NCBI GenBank assembly: GCA_910584545.1
Contig: CAJUBC010000001.1
Span: 33,968 to 97,967 of the forward strand
Reading direction: 5' to 3'
Source of the DNA: an uncultured Muribaculaceae bacterium
GTDB taxonomy: Bacteria > Bacteroidota > Bacteroidia > Bacteroidales > Muribaculaceae
Length of the DNA stretch: 64,000 nt
This document shows positions 25,810 through 34,446 of this stretch, piece after piece; the stretch's first letter is position 1, and the number at the start of each line of letters is the position of its first letter. Both the position numbers and the translations under genes were made by a program. A model generated the notes under the pieces. It made no database searches, was not told the origin of the DNA, and saw only the letters and a program-made list of their open reading frames with translations.

Positions 25810-26592
25810 ATGAAAAAGATTCTCAGATTTCTATATCTCCTCTACGAGTATCTGATCGCGTTCCCGATTTTTGCCGTGGCGACTATTCTGGCGGCATTGG
25901 TCACACTCATAACCTGTGCATTCGGCTCCGTCAATTTCTGGGGATACTGGCCGGCCCATATCTGGGCGCGGTTCACATGCATGGTTTTTCTTATGCGTGT
26001 CAAAGTGACAGGAAGGGAGTACATCGATCCGAAGCAGAGCTATGTATTCGTATGCAACCATCAGGGTGCATACGACATCTGGGCCATCTATGGATATCTT
26101 AACCATAATTTCAAATGGCTGATGAAGAAACCGCTCGAGAAGATTTTCCTCGTGGGGAAGGCCTGCCGCAAGGGGGGCCATGTGTTCGTCGACGACAGCA
26201 GCCTTGCGGGCATCCGCGATACCATCACGGAATCGGAGAAGACACTTAAGGACGGAATGTCGCTCGTGATTTTCCCCGAGGGAAGCCGTACCTGGGACGG
26301 AAACATGGGTGAGTTCAAGCGTGGGGCCTTCATGCTCGCCGCAGAGTTCAAGCTCCCTGTGGTGCCGATCACCATCGACGGAAGTTTTCGCGCAATGCCC
26401 CGCTACACCTACAACATGACCCCTACAGTGATCCGTCTGAAAATCCATAAGCCTATCTACCCGGGCGAGAACGGTTTCAACACCAAGAAACTGATGAAGG
26501 AGTGCCACGACATCATCGCGGCAGACCTGCCCGCTCCGGTGAAAGTAAGCGATAAGGAACTTGAGGAGCGGATGCGCAAGGATACGTTCTGA
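25810..26592 (+). CDS. plsC: 1-acyl-sn-glycerol-3-phosphate acyltransferase (PlsC family)
   Basis: Acylates lysophosphatidic acid to phosphatidic acid at the inner membrane. An N-terminal hydrophobic stretch (~5-40 and 43-65), the catalytic VCNHQGAYDIW motif (HX4D) and the FPEGSRTWDG substrate box are clear; 260 residues is normal. It lies between mlaD and thiD on one strand. A second, longer acyltransferase is at 10.8-12.0 kb. Confidence 0.9.
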   Translation: MKKILRFLYLLYEYLIAFPIFAVATILAALVTLITCAFGSVNFWGYWPAHIWARFTCMVFLMRVKVTGREYIDPKQSYVFVCNHQGAYDIWAIYGYLNHNFKWLMKKPLEKIFLVGKACRKGGHVFVDDSSLAGIRDTITESEKTLKDGMSLVIFPEGSRTWDGNMGEFKRGAFMLAAEFKLPVVPITIDGSFRAMPRYTYNMTPTVIRLKIHKPIYPGENGFNTKKLMKECHDIIAADLPAPVKVSDKELEERMRKDTF

Positions 26593-26620
26593 TTTCACCT
26601 TTATCTATGAAAAAACATAA

Positions 26621-27487
26621 ATGATGGGGAAAACCACGGACCATCCCGGGAATCCGGGACGGAGAAAGGTCATACTCTGCATAGCCGGTTCAGACAATAC
26701 CGGTGGCGCCGGCATTCAGGCCGACATTCTCACCTGCAACCATTTCGGCTGCCATGCCGGGACGGTCGTCACGGCAGTTACCGCACAGAACTACCGGGGA
26801 CTTCGGCTGATCGAGCCCGTAGGCGCGGATATGCTGATTGCCCAGCTCGATACATTTTTCGAAGCCTACGCTCCCGACGCCGTGAAGATAGGCCTTGTTC
26901 CCGACGACGTGAGCGCGGATATCATCGCCGATGTGCTATGTCGCAGCAATGTCCGGAATATCGTGGTGGATCCGGTGATGGGCGCCACGTGCGGCGGCAG
27001 ATTCGGCCATGTCTTTACAGCGGACCACACCACAGGCAGATGCCGTCTCTATAACATGGCGAGCCTTCTTACCCCGAACCTTCCGGAGGCCCGAATCCTC
27101 GCAGGCGATCTCGATACGGACAACCCGCATGATATAGCCAGTGCCATTTATAGAAATTTCAATCCCGGGTATCTGTTGATTAAGGGGGGGCACACACCCG
27201 ACGGGAAACCCCACGGTGATGTATGCACCGACCGTCTCTTTGACCGAGGGAACGCCATCTGCGAGATCAATATGCCTCGCATCGACTCGCCGCACACCCA
27301 CGGCACCGGATGCGCCCTGTCGTCGGCCATAGCCTGCGGTCTCGCCAGGGGAGAAGCCGTCGACGAGGCGATATACAACGGATGCCTCTTCCTGAACGAA
27401 GCCATATCGCTCGGGAAGAAGCATCCGGTTACCGACTGTTACGGGCCTCTCTGTTATTCCTCCGGCTCGGGAGCTATCAGCTTATAG
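26621..27487 (+). CDS. thiD: Hydroxymethylpyrimidine/phosphomethylpyrimidine kinase
   Basis: Ribokinase-like enzyme of thiamine pyrimidine salvage/synthesis. CIAGSDNTGGAGIQAD at the N-terminus, VDPVMGATCGG, the LLTPNLPEA segment and the HGTGCALSSAIA anion-hole motif identify it. At 288 residues it is slightly longer than usual because of the N-terminus and a serine/glycine-rich tail. Its 3' end overlaps the convergent response-regulator gene by 34 bases. Confidence 0.92.
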   Translation: MMGKTTDHPGNPGRRKVILCIAGSDNTGGAGIQADILTCNHFGCHAGTVVTAVTAQNYRGLRLIEPVGADMLIAQLDTFFEAYAPDAVKIGLVPDDVSADIIADVLCRSNVRNIVVDPVMGATCGGRFGHVFTADHTTGRCRLYNMASLLTPNLPEARILAGDLDTDNPHDIASAIYRNFNPGYLLIKGGHTPDGKPHGDVCTDRLFDRGNAICEINMPRIDSPHTHGTGCALSSAIACGLARGEAVDEAIYNGCLFLNEAISLGKKHPVTDCYGPLCYSSGSGAISL

Positions 27488-28155
27488 CCCTTTCCGTGGA
27501 TGTTGATGATCTCGATGCTCGGGTCATCCTTGATGAGCTTACGCAGCTTGGTGATGTAGACATCCATGCTCCTCGCATTGAAATAATTGTCGTCCACCCA
27601 GATGGCCTTCAGCGCGTAGTTGCGCTCCAGTATCTCGTTGACATGCTGGCAAAGCAGCGCAAGAAGCTCCGATTCCTTGGTGGTGAGTTTCTGCGACTTG
27701 TTGTTGATATTGAGGGTCTGCTTCTGCGTGTCGAACGTATATTTGCCTATCCGGAACACTGTCACGTCCTTGTCTCGCTTACCTTTCACGCGACGGAGGA
27801 TAGCACTGATTCTCGACACGAGTTCCTCCATGGAGAACGGCTTTGTGATATAGTCGTCGGCTCCGAGTTTGAATCCCTGCAGCACATCCTCCTTGATATT
27901 TCGCGCAGTAAGGAATATGATCGGCATCTCGCTGTTCACGTTCCTGATTTCCTGGGCAAGCGTGAATCCATCCTTGCGGGGCATCATCACGTCAAGGACG
28001 CAAAGGTCATACTTTCCTTTCAGGAAAGCCTTATAACCTTTCTCACCGTCCGGACAGAGATCAGCACTGTATCCTTTTGCCTGTAGGAATTCCCTGAGAA
28101 GCATCCCGAGATTCTCGTCATCCTCACAAAGAAGTATTTTCAATTTATCATCCAT
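27454..28155 (-). CDS. OmpR-family response regulator (RprY-like)
   Basis: Receiver domain (1 to ~125) with the acidic pocket LLCEDDEN, phospho-acceptor aspartate in LCVLDVMMPRKDG and the LTARNIKEDV and ITKPFSMEEL motifs. A winged-helix DNA-binding domain (~135-230, RSMDVYITKLRKLI) follows. The length of 233 residues is standard. The cognate kinase gene lies upstream at 28386-29855, with 230 bases between them. The pair resembles Bacteroides RprX/RprY; the name is an inference from architecture and lineage. Confidence 0.92.
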   Translation of the reverse strand: MDDKLKILLCEDDENLGMLLREFLQAKGYSADLCPDGEKGYKAFLKGKYDLCVLDVMMPRKDGFTLAQEIRNVNSEMPIIFLTARNIKEDVLQGFKLGADDYITKPFSMEELVSRISAILRRVKGKRDKDVTVFRIGKYTFDTQKQTLNINNKSQKLTTKESELLALLCQHVNEILERNYALKAIWVDDNYFNARSMDVYITKLRKLIKDDPSIEIINIHGKGYKLIAPEPEE

Positions 28156-28385
28156 ACTATTAATATTTCATGTTTCGCCGGTTCTCACCAGCGAATCTGT
28201 TTTATCAAAATCAACCCCGGCACCCCGGCCCATACCGGAATCGCCTCCGGTCCCAGATCGTCCCTGCTTTCATAATTTATAACAAACTTTCTTAAATTAT
28301 TCCGCATAAAATTGAGAATAATTTAAAAAATGTTACATCAGAAGCCCCAGATGTCGAGCGCTCAAGCGCGAGATCTGCGCGGTCC

Positions 28386-29855
28386 TTACCGTGCCGACCG
28401 CGCAAGCGGAAGATCAATCACAAAAGTGCTTCCCTTTCCGAATTCGCTCTCGACCGAAATAGTCCCCCCGAACACGCTGATCATCTTCTTCACGTATGCC
28501 AGTCCGAGTCCGAATCCTTTCACGTCGTGCCTGTTACCGGTCGACACCCGATAGAATTTCTCGAATATGCGCTTCACATCCTCCTTCCGGATACCTATGC
28601 CGTTGTCTTTCACTCTGATCTCGAGCCGGTTGCCCGGCAGGTCTTTTGTGTCTATCTCCAGCTCCGGATCCGCATCCTCACGCATGTATTTCAATGCGTT
28701 GTCGAGCAGGTTGAAGATTACATTGGTGAACTGCATCTCGTCGACAGTCACATTCGCATCGGTCGCCGCGAGGTTCGTGGTCAGCCTGCCTCCCTGTTTC
28801 TCCACCTTGAGCTTGAAGGTGTTGACCACGCTGCTGATGATATCGTTGGCATCGACATCCGTGAAGTTCAGCGTGGAGCTGGCATCGTCGATCACCGACA
28901 GATGCAGCACTTTCTCCACCTGGAAGCGGAGCCGCTTCGACTCCTCGGTTATCACCTCGGAGAGGTGGGCGATAGTTGCCGGCGACTTGCTGATGGTCGG
29001 ATCGCTGAGCATCTGGCCGGCCAGCGATATGGTGGATATCGGCGTCTTCAGCTCATGCGTCATGTTGTTGACGAAGTCCGATTTCATCTCCGACAGCTTC
29101 TTCTGCCTGAATATCATCACGATGGTATATATGAATATCACCAATAGCATCGCCGTGAACGCGAGCCATGGAATGATGAATCTCACCGATGAGAATATAT
29201 AGGTGTTCTTGGTCGGGAACTCCACATCAAGCCGATAGGCGTAGTCGGTGTTGTTGAACAGCTGTATGGAGTAGATATCCTTGGAGTCGGTGCGGTAGTC
29301 GCCGCTCGTGTACAGCAGGTCGTTGCGATTGTTGTACACGGCGAAGACGAACGGCTCCCGGATTCCGTTGTTGGCGAGTTCGGTGCGCAGGCAGTTGCGT
29401 ATGTCCACAGAATCAGCCCTTTCCATCACCGGTCGCGAACCGGAATCGCGCAGTATCGAGAGTATCACCTCAGTCAGAAGACCCTTCTGATAGAGATACT
29501 GGCTGCGTATCACCTCCTGCAGCGAACCGTAACGGGCTCCGATTGACTGCGTGGCGTCGGGAAACTTAAGGCCGGCCTCCCCGGGAGGTACGGAGCCCGT
29601 CGTCATGCTTCCGCTGTTGTTGTAGTAGTCATAGAAACTCGATTCTATTATATTGGCGTCCTGCTCCAGAAAGTGGAGCGTCTCCTCCTTGGCAAGGAAT
29701 TCGGAGGTGGAATTGAGCGACCGCATCACAGCCTCGGTGAACTGCTCGTCGCGCATTCTCGCCATATTCCCGAGATACATTATCTGGAAATAAAGCAATG
29801 CTCCGAACATAGTGGCCATCACTATGGTGAGTATCCATATCAGCGACTTCTTCAT
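28386..29855 (-). CDS. Two-component sensor histidine kinase (RprX-like)
   Basis: Two membrane helices (about 5-25 and 225-250) enclose a ~200-residue periplasmic sensor region. The H-box is NNMTHELKTPISTISL, the N-box IFNLLDNALKYM, and the G-boxes DNGIGIRKED and GFGLGLAYVKK. It phosphorylates the response regulator encoded downstream on the same strand. The gap of 230 bases before that gene is unusual for a strict operon. A good promoter lies 178 bases upstream of the start, next to a large inverted repeat. Confidence 0.92.
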   Translation of the reverse strand: MKKSLIWILTIVMATMFGALLYFQIMYLGNMARMRDEQFTEAVMRSLNSTSEFLAKEETLHFLEQDANIIESSFYDYYNNSGSMTTGSVPPGEAGLKFPDATQSIGARYGSLQEVIRSQYLYQKGLLTEVILSILRDSGSRPVMERADSVDIRNCLRTELANNGIREPFVFAVYNNRNDLLYTSGDYRTDSKDIYSIQLFNNTDYAYRLDVEFPTKNTYIFSSVRFIIPWLAFTAMLLVIFIYTIVMIFRQKKLSEMKSDFVNNMTHELKTPISTISLAGQMLSDPTISKSPATIAHLSEVITEESKRLRFQVEKVLHLSVIDDASSTLNFTDVDANDIISSVVNTFKLKVEKQGGRLTTNLAATDANVTVDEMQFTNVIFNLLDNALKYMREDADPELEIDTKDLPGNRLEIRVKDNGIGIRKEDVKRIFEKFYRVSTGNRHDVKGFGLGLAYVKKMISVFGGTISVESEFGKGSTFVIDLPLARSAR

Positions 29856-30032
29856 ATAAAATATATACCCTCGCTATTGCGTTTAATATTTGGCTGTCAG
29901 ATTATCCTGAGATTTCACCATAATGGGACAGCATCAAACTATAATCTCAATTCATGAACTCGCACGAGAATTGAATTATATTTTTTAACAATCGGCAGGA
30001 TACTTCCGATGCTTAATTTTAACAATTCGGTG

Positions 30033-30063
30033 CAAATTTAACAATTAAATGTGAAAATTCAAA
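30033..30063 (-). promoter_or_regulatory. Promoter for the histidine-kinase gene
   Basis: Minus strand TTTG (30063-30060), a 19-base spacer, TAAATTTG (30040-30033). It is followed by a long leader to the start at 29855. Its -33 lies in the loop of the inverted repeat 30047-30078. Confidence 0.6.
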
Positions 30064-30078
30064 TCAATTTTCACATTT
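30047..30078. promoter_or_regulatory. Perfect 13-bp inverted repeat, operator-like
   Basis: AAATGTGAAAATT (30047-30059), a 6-base loop, then its exact reverse complement (30066-30078). It overlaps the -33/spacer of the kinase promoter and ends 25 bases before the clostripain-family ATG. Three copies of TTTAACAAT lie just to its left (about 29984-30046). It could be a shared operator for the two divergent genes. Confidence 0.5.
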
Positions 30079-30102
30079 AGCACCCGATTAGCTGACATTT
30101 TT

Positions 30103-31332
30103 ATGTTTTCCAAAAGGAGTTTCATATATTTTGTCGTTCTTATGTTCCCGCTGTTTCTCTTTTCTTGCGGAGAAACGGAACCGGAGGATTCGGACAAGCC
30201 GGATGATACAGAAGCAGAACATCTCACCCTGGTCTATGCGGTGAACCGCTCGAGTCTGCGCAACGATTTCAGCAGGGACTCCCTGGAGATGATGCAGGCT
30301 CTCGACCAGATCGCCGATCCTTCGGGACGTTTACTTGTTTATTATACCGACATAGCCGGGAATCGCTGCGGTCTGCATGAGGCCGTGAAGCGCAACGGCA
30401 GGTATGCCCTCTCTATGGAGCCGCTCCGCGAATATCCGCGCGACATCACCTCCACACATCCGAGCCGGATAAAGCAGGTTATCGAGGATGCCCTCTCGGT
30501 ATATCCCGACATACCGGCAAATCTTTTCTTCTGGGGACATGGCACGAGCTGGACTCCGGAGTTCTCCGACAATATCGTCAAGTCCACGAAATCCGCCACA
30601 GCGGAGAACATCGCGGGAGGGAAGGCACCGATAAAGAAAGCCTACGGCGGGGAGTATGCCGGAGAACTCGGTGACCGGAAGAATCTCGCGTGGACCGATG
30701 TCGTGGAGCTCGCCGCCGCGGTCCCGTCGGGGCGGTTCGAGACCATCTGGTTCGATTGCTGCTATATGTCCTCGATTGAGATTCTTTATGAATTCCGCGA
30801 CAAGTGCCGCTGGTTTGTCGGCTATCCCACGGAGGTATGGCAGTACGGACTTCCTTACGATCTCGTCTTGCCGCTGATGTACAGCGTAAATCCGCGTCGG
30901 GAGGAGGCTGCCAAGGTATTTTTCGACTATTACTACAGTTCCGGCGAACCCGTTACAGTTGCAGTGAGCGATATGTCGCGGCTGGAGGCTGTGGCTGATG
31001 TCGCCGCGAGGATTTTCGCGCTCGGGAAGGAGGTTCCCGCCGTGATGCCGGAGGTGAATTATTCCCGTGACTCTTCAAATCCGTATTACGATTTCCTCGG
31101 GTATTGCTCCGCCTTAGCCGATGAACAGGGGCGACCCGACCTCGCCCGCGAACTTGATGACGCGCTCCATGCGATGGTTTCCTATTACGACCGCTCACCG
31201 ATCGACTTCCGTAACCGGCCCTGGGACATAAAAAAGGTGCGCTGCGTCAGCATCGGCGATTTCAATCCCGCCTCTGCCGATCGCAAGCACACCTATTACC
31301 GTACCACCGCCTGGTACCGTCGGACACGTTGA
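30103..31332 (+). CDS. Clostripain-family (C11) cysteine peptidase lipoprotein
   Basis: The N-terminal signal ends in a lipobox-like FLFSC (Cys22), then an acidic spacer. The peptidase domain has the catalytic histidine in FFWGHGTSW and cysteine in WFDCCYMSSIE, as in family C11 (clostripain, gingipain fold). The expected site is the cell envelope; the substrate is unknown. Its 409 residues match Bacteroidales C11 proteins. It is divergent from the histidine kinase and converges on a lipoprotein gene with only 9 bases between stops. Confidence 0.88.
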   Translation: MFSKRSFIYFVVLMFPLFLFSCGETEPEDSDKPDDTEAEHLTLVYAVNRSSLRNDFSRDSLEMMQALDQIADPSGRLLVYYTDIAGNRCGLHEAVKRNGRYALSMEPLREYPRDITSTHPSRIKQVIEDALSVYPDIPANLFFWGHGTSWTPEFSDNIVKSTKSATAENIAGGKAPIKKAYGGEYAGELGDRKNLAWTDVVELAAAVPSGRFETIWFDCCYMSSIEILYEFRDKCRWFVGYPTEVWQYGLPYDLVLPLMYSVNPRREEAAKVFFDYYYSSGEPVTVAVSDMSRLEAVADVAARIFALGKEVPAVMPEVNYSRDSSNPYYDFLGYCSALADEQGRPDLARELDDALHAMVSYYDRSPIDFRNRPWDIKKVRCVSIGDFNPASADRKHTYYRTTAWYRRTR

Positions 31333-31341
31333 CCTGAGCCT

Positions 31342-32244
31342 TTATTCGAGGAAGGTCACGGTATATTCACGGTCAAGCTCATTATCGTCGTTGTAACGCA
31401 TTATCACGAGTATTTCACCGTTTAAGTTCTTGTATTTGAAGCGCATGTCCTTATAGCTGTCGATGTCGTCATCGTAGTAGCGGGCTTTACCTATAAGCAT
31501 TACGCTGCTCTTGCCGGTCATACGGCACATCGGGAAGATGCGCATCGGGTCGCCTGCCGCGGCATCACAGCCATCGGTATCGATCAGCAGCCAGTTCAGG
31601 TCGAGGTTGAATTTGTTGTAGAGACTCATTGGCGAATATCTGAACTCATCCTCTCTGAGGATGTCGCCGTCAAGCCAGGTGCATGACGACAGGTTGTCTG
31701 CCCTCCACTTCAGGTCCGTGATCACCGAAGGCTCCTTATCCTCCTTGACTGCCGTCTGGATCAGATGCTTCGAATCGTCATACCCGTATGTCAGGGTTTC
31801 CTTTTCCGATTCCTTGTCCGTGTGGTCCAGTATCATGCCTCTCACGCCGAGACCATTCTGGACGGTCAACGAACAGTAGTACATCTGCTTTCCCTCCAAG
31901 AAATAGTCATATTCCACAAGACCGTTGTTGTAGCGGATGTTACAGCTGGCGTTCTCGCTGCCGGTTACCTTCATCTCTCTCAGCAGTCCGTTGTCATTGT
32001 AGGTAAACGAGATGCGCGAAGTCTCGGTTATCTTGTCACCCTTGTAATCCTTCACCTCGATGGCTCCGATTATAGTCTTCGGAAAATTGTTTTCCGGTAA
32101 ATCGGGATTATCAGGGTCATCCGGATTGACGGGAGTTTCATTTCCTCCATTGTCTCCATCTCCTCCGTCGGGAGCTTCGTTGCAGGCTCCGAAAAGAGGA
32201 GTGATCGCGATTATGGCTGCAAGCCACAGATGCTTCTTCTTCAT
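31342..32244 (-). CDS. Lipoprotein with YD-like beta-rich domain (DUF4595-like)
   Basis: A signal with lipobox (TPLFGAC, Cys21), a Gly/Asp/Pro-rich linker (~22-53), then a repeated strand pattern such as SRISFTYNDNGLLREMKV, CNIRYNNGLVEYDY and LTYGYDDSKHLI. This resembles the DUF4595-type lipoproteins of Bacteroidales. Surface or periplasmic location is expected; function unknown. It stands alone; a second TrkH gene begins its stop 53 bases upstream. Confidence 0.7.
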   Translation of the reverse strand: MKKKHLWLAAIIAITPLFGACNEAPDGGDGDNGGNETPVNPDDPDNPDLPENNFPKTIIGAIEVKDYKGDKITETSRISFTYNDNGLLREMKVTGSENASCNIRYNNGLVEYDYFLEGKQMYYCSLTVQNGLGVRGMILDHTDKESEKETLTYGYDDSKHLIQTAVKEDKEPSVITDLKWRADNLSSCTWLDGDILREDEFRYSPMSLYNKFNLDLNWLLIDTDGCDAAAGDPMRIFPMCRMTGKSSVMLIGKARYYDDDIDSYKDMRFKYKNLNGEILVIMRYNDDNELDREYTVTFLE

Positions 32245-32297
32245 ACTATTTTTAATTTAGTTAAACTCAATAAATATCACGTTCATGTTTTTGCCTG

Positions 32298-33779
32298 TCA
32301 CTTTCGCCACAACGGGGGACAGCATAAAGCCAGGACCGGATAGATTTCGAGACGACCGATAAGCATCTCGAAGGAAAACACCCATTTAAGCACATCCGGC
32401 AAAGCGGAGTAACCGGCTCCCGTCGCGCCATAGCCCAGTCCGGTGTTTCCCATACACGAGGTAGAGGCAAAAAAGGAGTCGGTAAGATCATATCCGAAGG
32501 CTGTCATTGCCATTGCTCCGGCAGAGACCGTCAGCATGTAGATGGTGATGAACCCCGCTATGCGGAGCATCATGCTCTGAGGGATTTCCTTTCCGCCTAC
32601 CTCCACGCGCCTGATGCAGTTCGGCATGAGGGTGTGGACGATTTCGTTGCGGAGATTCCTGGATAAAGCCACAGCCCTGTCGATCTTTATTCCCCCTGTG
32701 GTCGATCCCGCGCATGCTCCGCATGTCATCAGCATGATCACGATGATGAGCGGAAGGGGACCCCAGGCCGCGAACGGGATACGGGGACAATACTCGAAAC
32801 CGGTGGATGTCACAGCCGAACAGACCATGAACAGCGGTGAAAGCAGCAATTCGTCGACGCTTCTCGCGCCCCTTGCGTGCAACCATCCCGCCATGGCCAG
32901 AACCGACACGAAGACAATACCCGTATATGCGCGAAACACATTGTTGCGGAACAGTTGCCGGGCGTTGCCGCGCATCACGTTGTAAACCGATATGAAATTG
33001 ATGCCGCCCACGAACATGAAGAAAGTGACGGCCCAAGCCACGGCCGGACTATGCCATGCGGTGATACCTCCGTTGCGGGTGGAGAATCCGCCGGTCGACA
33101 TCGTCGAGCATGCCTGGCATACACTGTCGAACACCCCCATTCCCATGAACAGGAGGACAGCTACCAGCAGAAGAGTCAGCATTGCGTATACCGTCCATAG
33201 CGAGATCACGGTCTGCCGTATGCGCGGATGCAGTTTCTCGCGGGAGATGCCGGTGACCTCGGCATTGAACAGGGATATGCCCCCTGAGTCGTTAAGAGAT
33301 GGAATTATGGCGATCAGGAACATTACAATTCCCAGACCGCCGAGCCACTGTGTCAGCGCGCGCCACAGCAGTATGCCGTGGCTCTGAGCCTCGACATCGG
33401 CAATCACCGACGCTCCTGTGGTGGTGAAACCGGACATTGTCTCGAAGAACGCGTCGGTGAGCGTCAGCGGCGATTCGCAGAGCAGAAACGGTATCATGCC
33501 GAAGATGGAGAAAAAGATCCACACCGAAGAAATCAGCAGATAGCCCTCACGCCGAAAAATGGGCGAGTTCGAGTTCCTGTAGAAAAAAGCGAGAGCGGAG
33601 CCGGTCACTCCGGTCACGGCTGCAGAGCAGCAGAAAGCCAACCAGTCGGCCTCGCCGTATATCAGACATACGGCGAGCGGCAGAAGCATCAGCAACGCCT
33701 CGAGAATCAGGAGCCAGCCGAACATCCTGAAAAGCGAGTCCAACCGTCCCGAACGCAGGTAAATGTTTCTTGATGTCAT
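32298..33779 (-). CDS. TrkH-family potassium channel subunit (copy 2)
   Basis: A 493-residue paralogue of the TrkH at 14.4 kb. The same filter-type segments are present (TTTGASV, STGGFSTRN, TSTGFEYC, GNTGLGYG), with about ten membrane helices and the conserved GRLEIYPV C-terminal motif. No trkA is adjacent; instead its ATG overlaps the stop of the NlpC/P60 gene as ATGA. It may share the single TrkA or couple Na+/K+ with different affinity (inference). Confidence 0.9.
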   Translation of the reverse strand: MTSRNIYLRSGRLDSLFRMFGWLLILEALLMLLPLAVCLIYGEADWLAFCCSAAVTGVTGSALAFFYRNSNSPIFRREGYLLISSVWIFFSIFGMIPFLLCESPLTLTDAFFETMSGFTTTGASVIADVEAQSHGILLWRALTQWLGGLGIVMFLIAIIPSLNDSGGISLFNAEVTGISREKLHPRIRQTVISLWTVYAMLTLLLVAVLLFMGMGVFDSVCQACSTMSTGGFSTRNGGITAWHSPAVAWAVTFFMFVGGINFISVYNVMRGNARQLFRNNVFRAYTGIVFVSVLAMAGWLHARGARSVDELLLSPLFMVCSAVTSTGFEYCPRIPFAAWGPLPLIIVIMLMTCGACAGSTTGGIKIDRAVALSRNLRNEIVHTLMPNCIRRVEVGGKEIPQSMMLRIAGFITIYMLTVSAGAMAMTAFGYDLTDSFFASTSCMGNTGLGYGATGAGYSALPDVLKWVFSFEMLIGRLEIYPVLALCCPPLWRK

Positions 33780-34309
33780 TCCGCGGAATGTGAAAGCAAC
33801 TCCGGAACGCGTCCGAACATCTTGAATGTCCGTCGGTAATATGGAGTAGTCATATCGGAGATTACCACGCCTCTGGAAGCGGACGCATGGATGAACTGAG
33901 TGTCGTCGATCACTATGCCCACATGCGACACTCGGTCCGCATCCTTCCCGGTGGCGAAAAACACCAGATCCCCCACGGCCACCTGCTCCGGCTCAAGCCG
34001 CTCGCAGAACTCCGCCTGCTTCGCCGAGTTGCGCGGCAGCTTATGGCCGGCCACATCCTCATAGACCCTCATTACCATACCGGAGCAATCCGTACCTCTC
34101 CCCTTGTCGGCCCTGGCGTATGCGTATGGAGTCCCCAGCCATGTGCGGGCCTCATCCACTATCCGCTGCCGCTCTCTGCCGGCGCGGGGCACATGAATCG
34201 CTGTCGCGCCGGGACGCTCCGGAGCCACTGTCGCATCCTTATGCGAACGGCAGGCGGGAAGCAACAACACCGCCGTGACTACTGCCATCAGCAGCGGCCA
34301 TCGCCTCAT
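33776..34309 (-). CDS. NlpC/P60-family cell-wall hydrolase lipoprotein
   Basis: The ATG at 34309 is preferred because the product then opens with a lipoprotein signal, MRRWPLLMAVVTAVLLLPAC (Cys20); a start at 34366 would put 19 unrelated residues in front. The NlpC/P60 domain (about 48-165) has the catalytic cysteine in GTDCSGMVMRVY and histidine in SHVGIVIDD. It probably cleaves peptidoglycan stem peptides at the outer membrane. It is co-transcribed with trkH copy 2 from a promoter that carries a perfect palindrome. Confidence 0.88.
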   Translation of the reverse strand: MRRWPLLMAVVTAVLLLPACRSHKDATVAPERPGATAIHVPRAGRERQRIVDEARTWLGTPYAYARADKGRGTDCSGMVMRVYEDVAGHKLPRNSAKQAEFCERLEPEQVAVGDLVFFATGKDADRVSHVGIVIDDTQFIHASASRGVVISDMTTPYYRRTFKMFGRVPELLSHSAE

Positions 34310-34388
34310 GCCTATTTTAGTAAGTTCATAGTCAGCAATATGCGGACAAGCGGAGAATCGTACCATCTGTAAATGCGTAGTTCGGTTT

Positions 34389-34410
34389 GTTTACATTTGC
34401 AAATGTAAAC
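34389..34410. promoter_or_regulatory. Perfect 22-bp palindrome over the nlpC-trkH2 promoter
   Basis: GTTTACATTTG followed by its exact complement CAAATGTAAAC. It overlaps the -7 element of the minus-strand promoter, the classic position for a repressor operator. No regulator is encoded adjacent. Confidence 0.6.
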
Positions 34411-34431
34411 AAAAAATCCGAATCCTGCAAA
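34400..34431 (-). promoter_or_regulatory. Promoter for nlpC-trkH2
   Basis: Minus strand TTTG (34431-34428), a 20-base spacer, TACATTTG (34407-34400). It lies directly downstream of the FabH-like gene and 91 bases upstream of the chosen NlpC start. Confidence 0.72.
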
Positions 34432-34446
34432 TAGATGTGCCCGCGA

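Noticed and set aside
27454..27487. Overlap of thiD and the response-regulator 3' ends as a possible frameshift
   Set aside because: Both proteins have complete domains and the overlap is limited to a non-conserved tail of thiD, so it is an ordinary convergent overlap.
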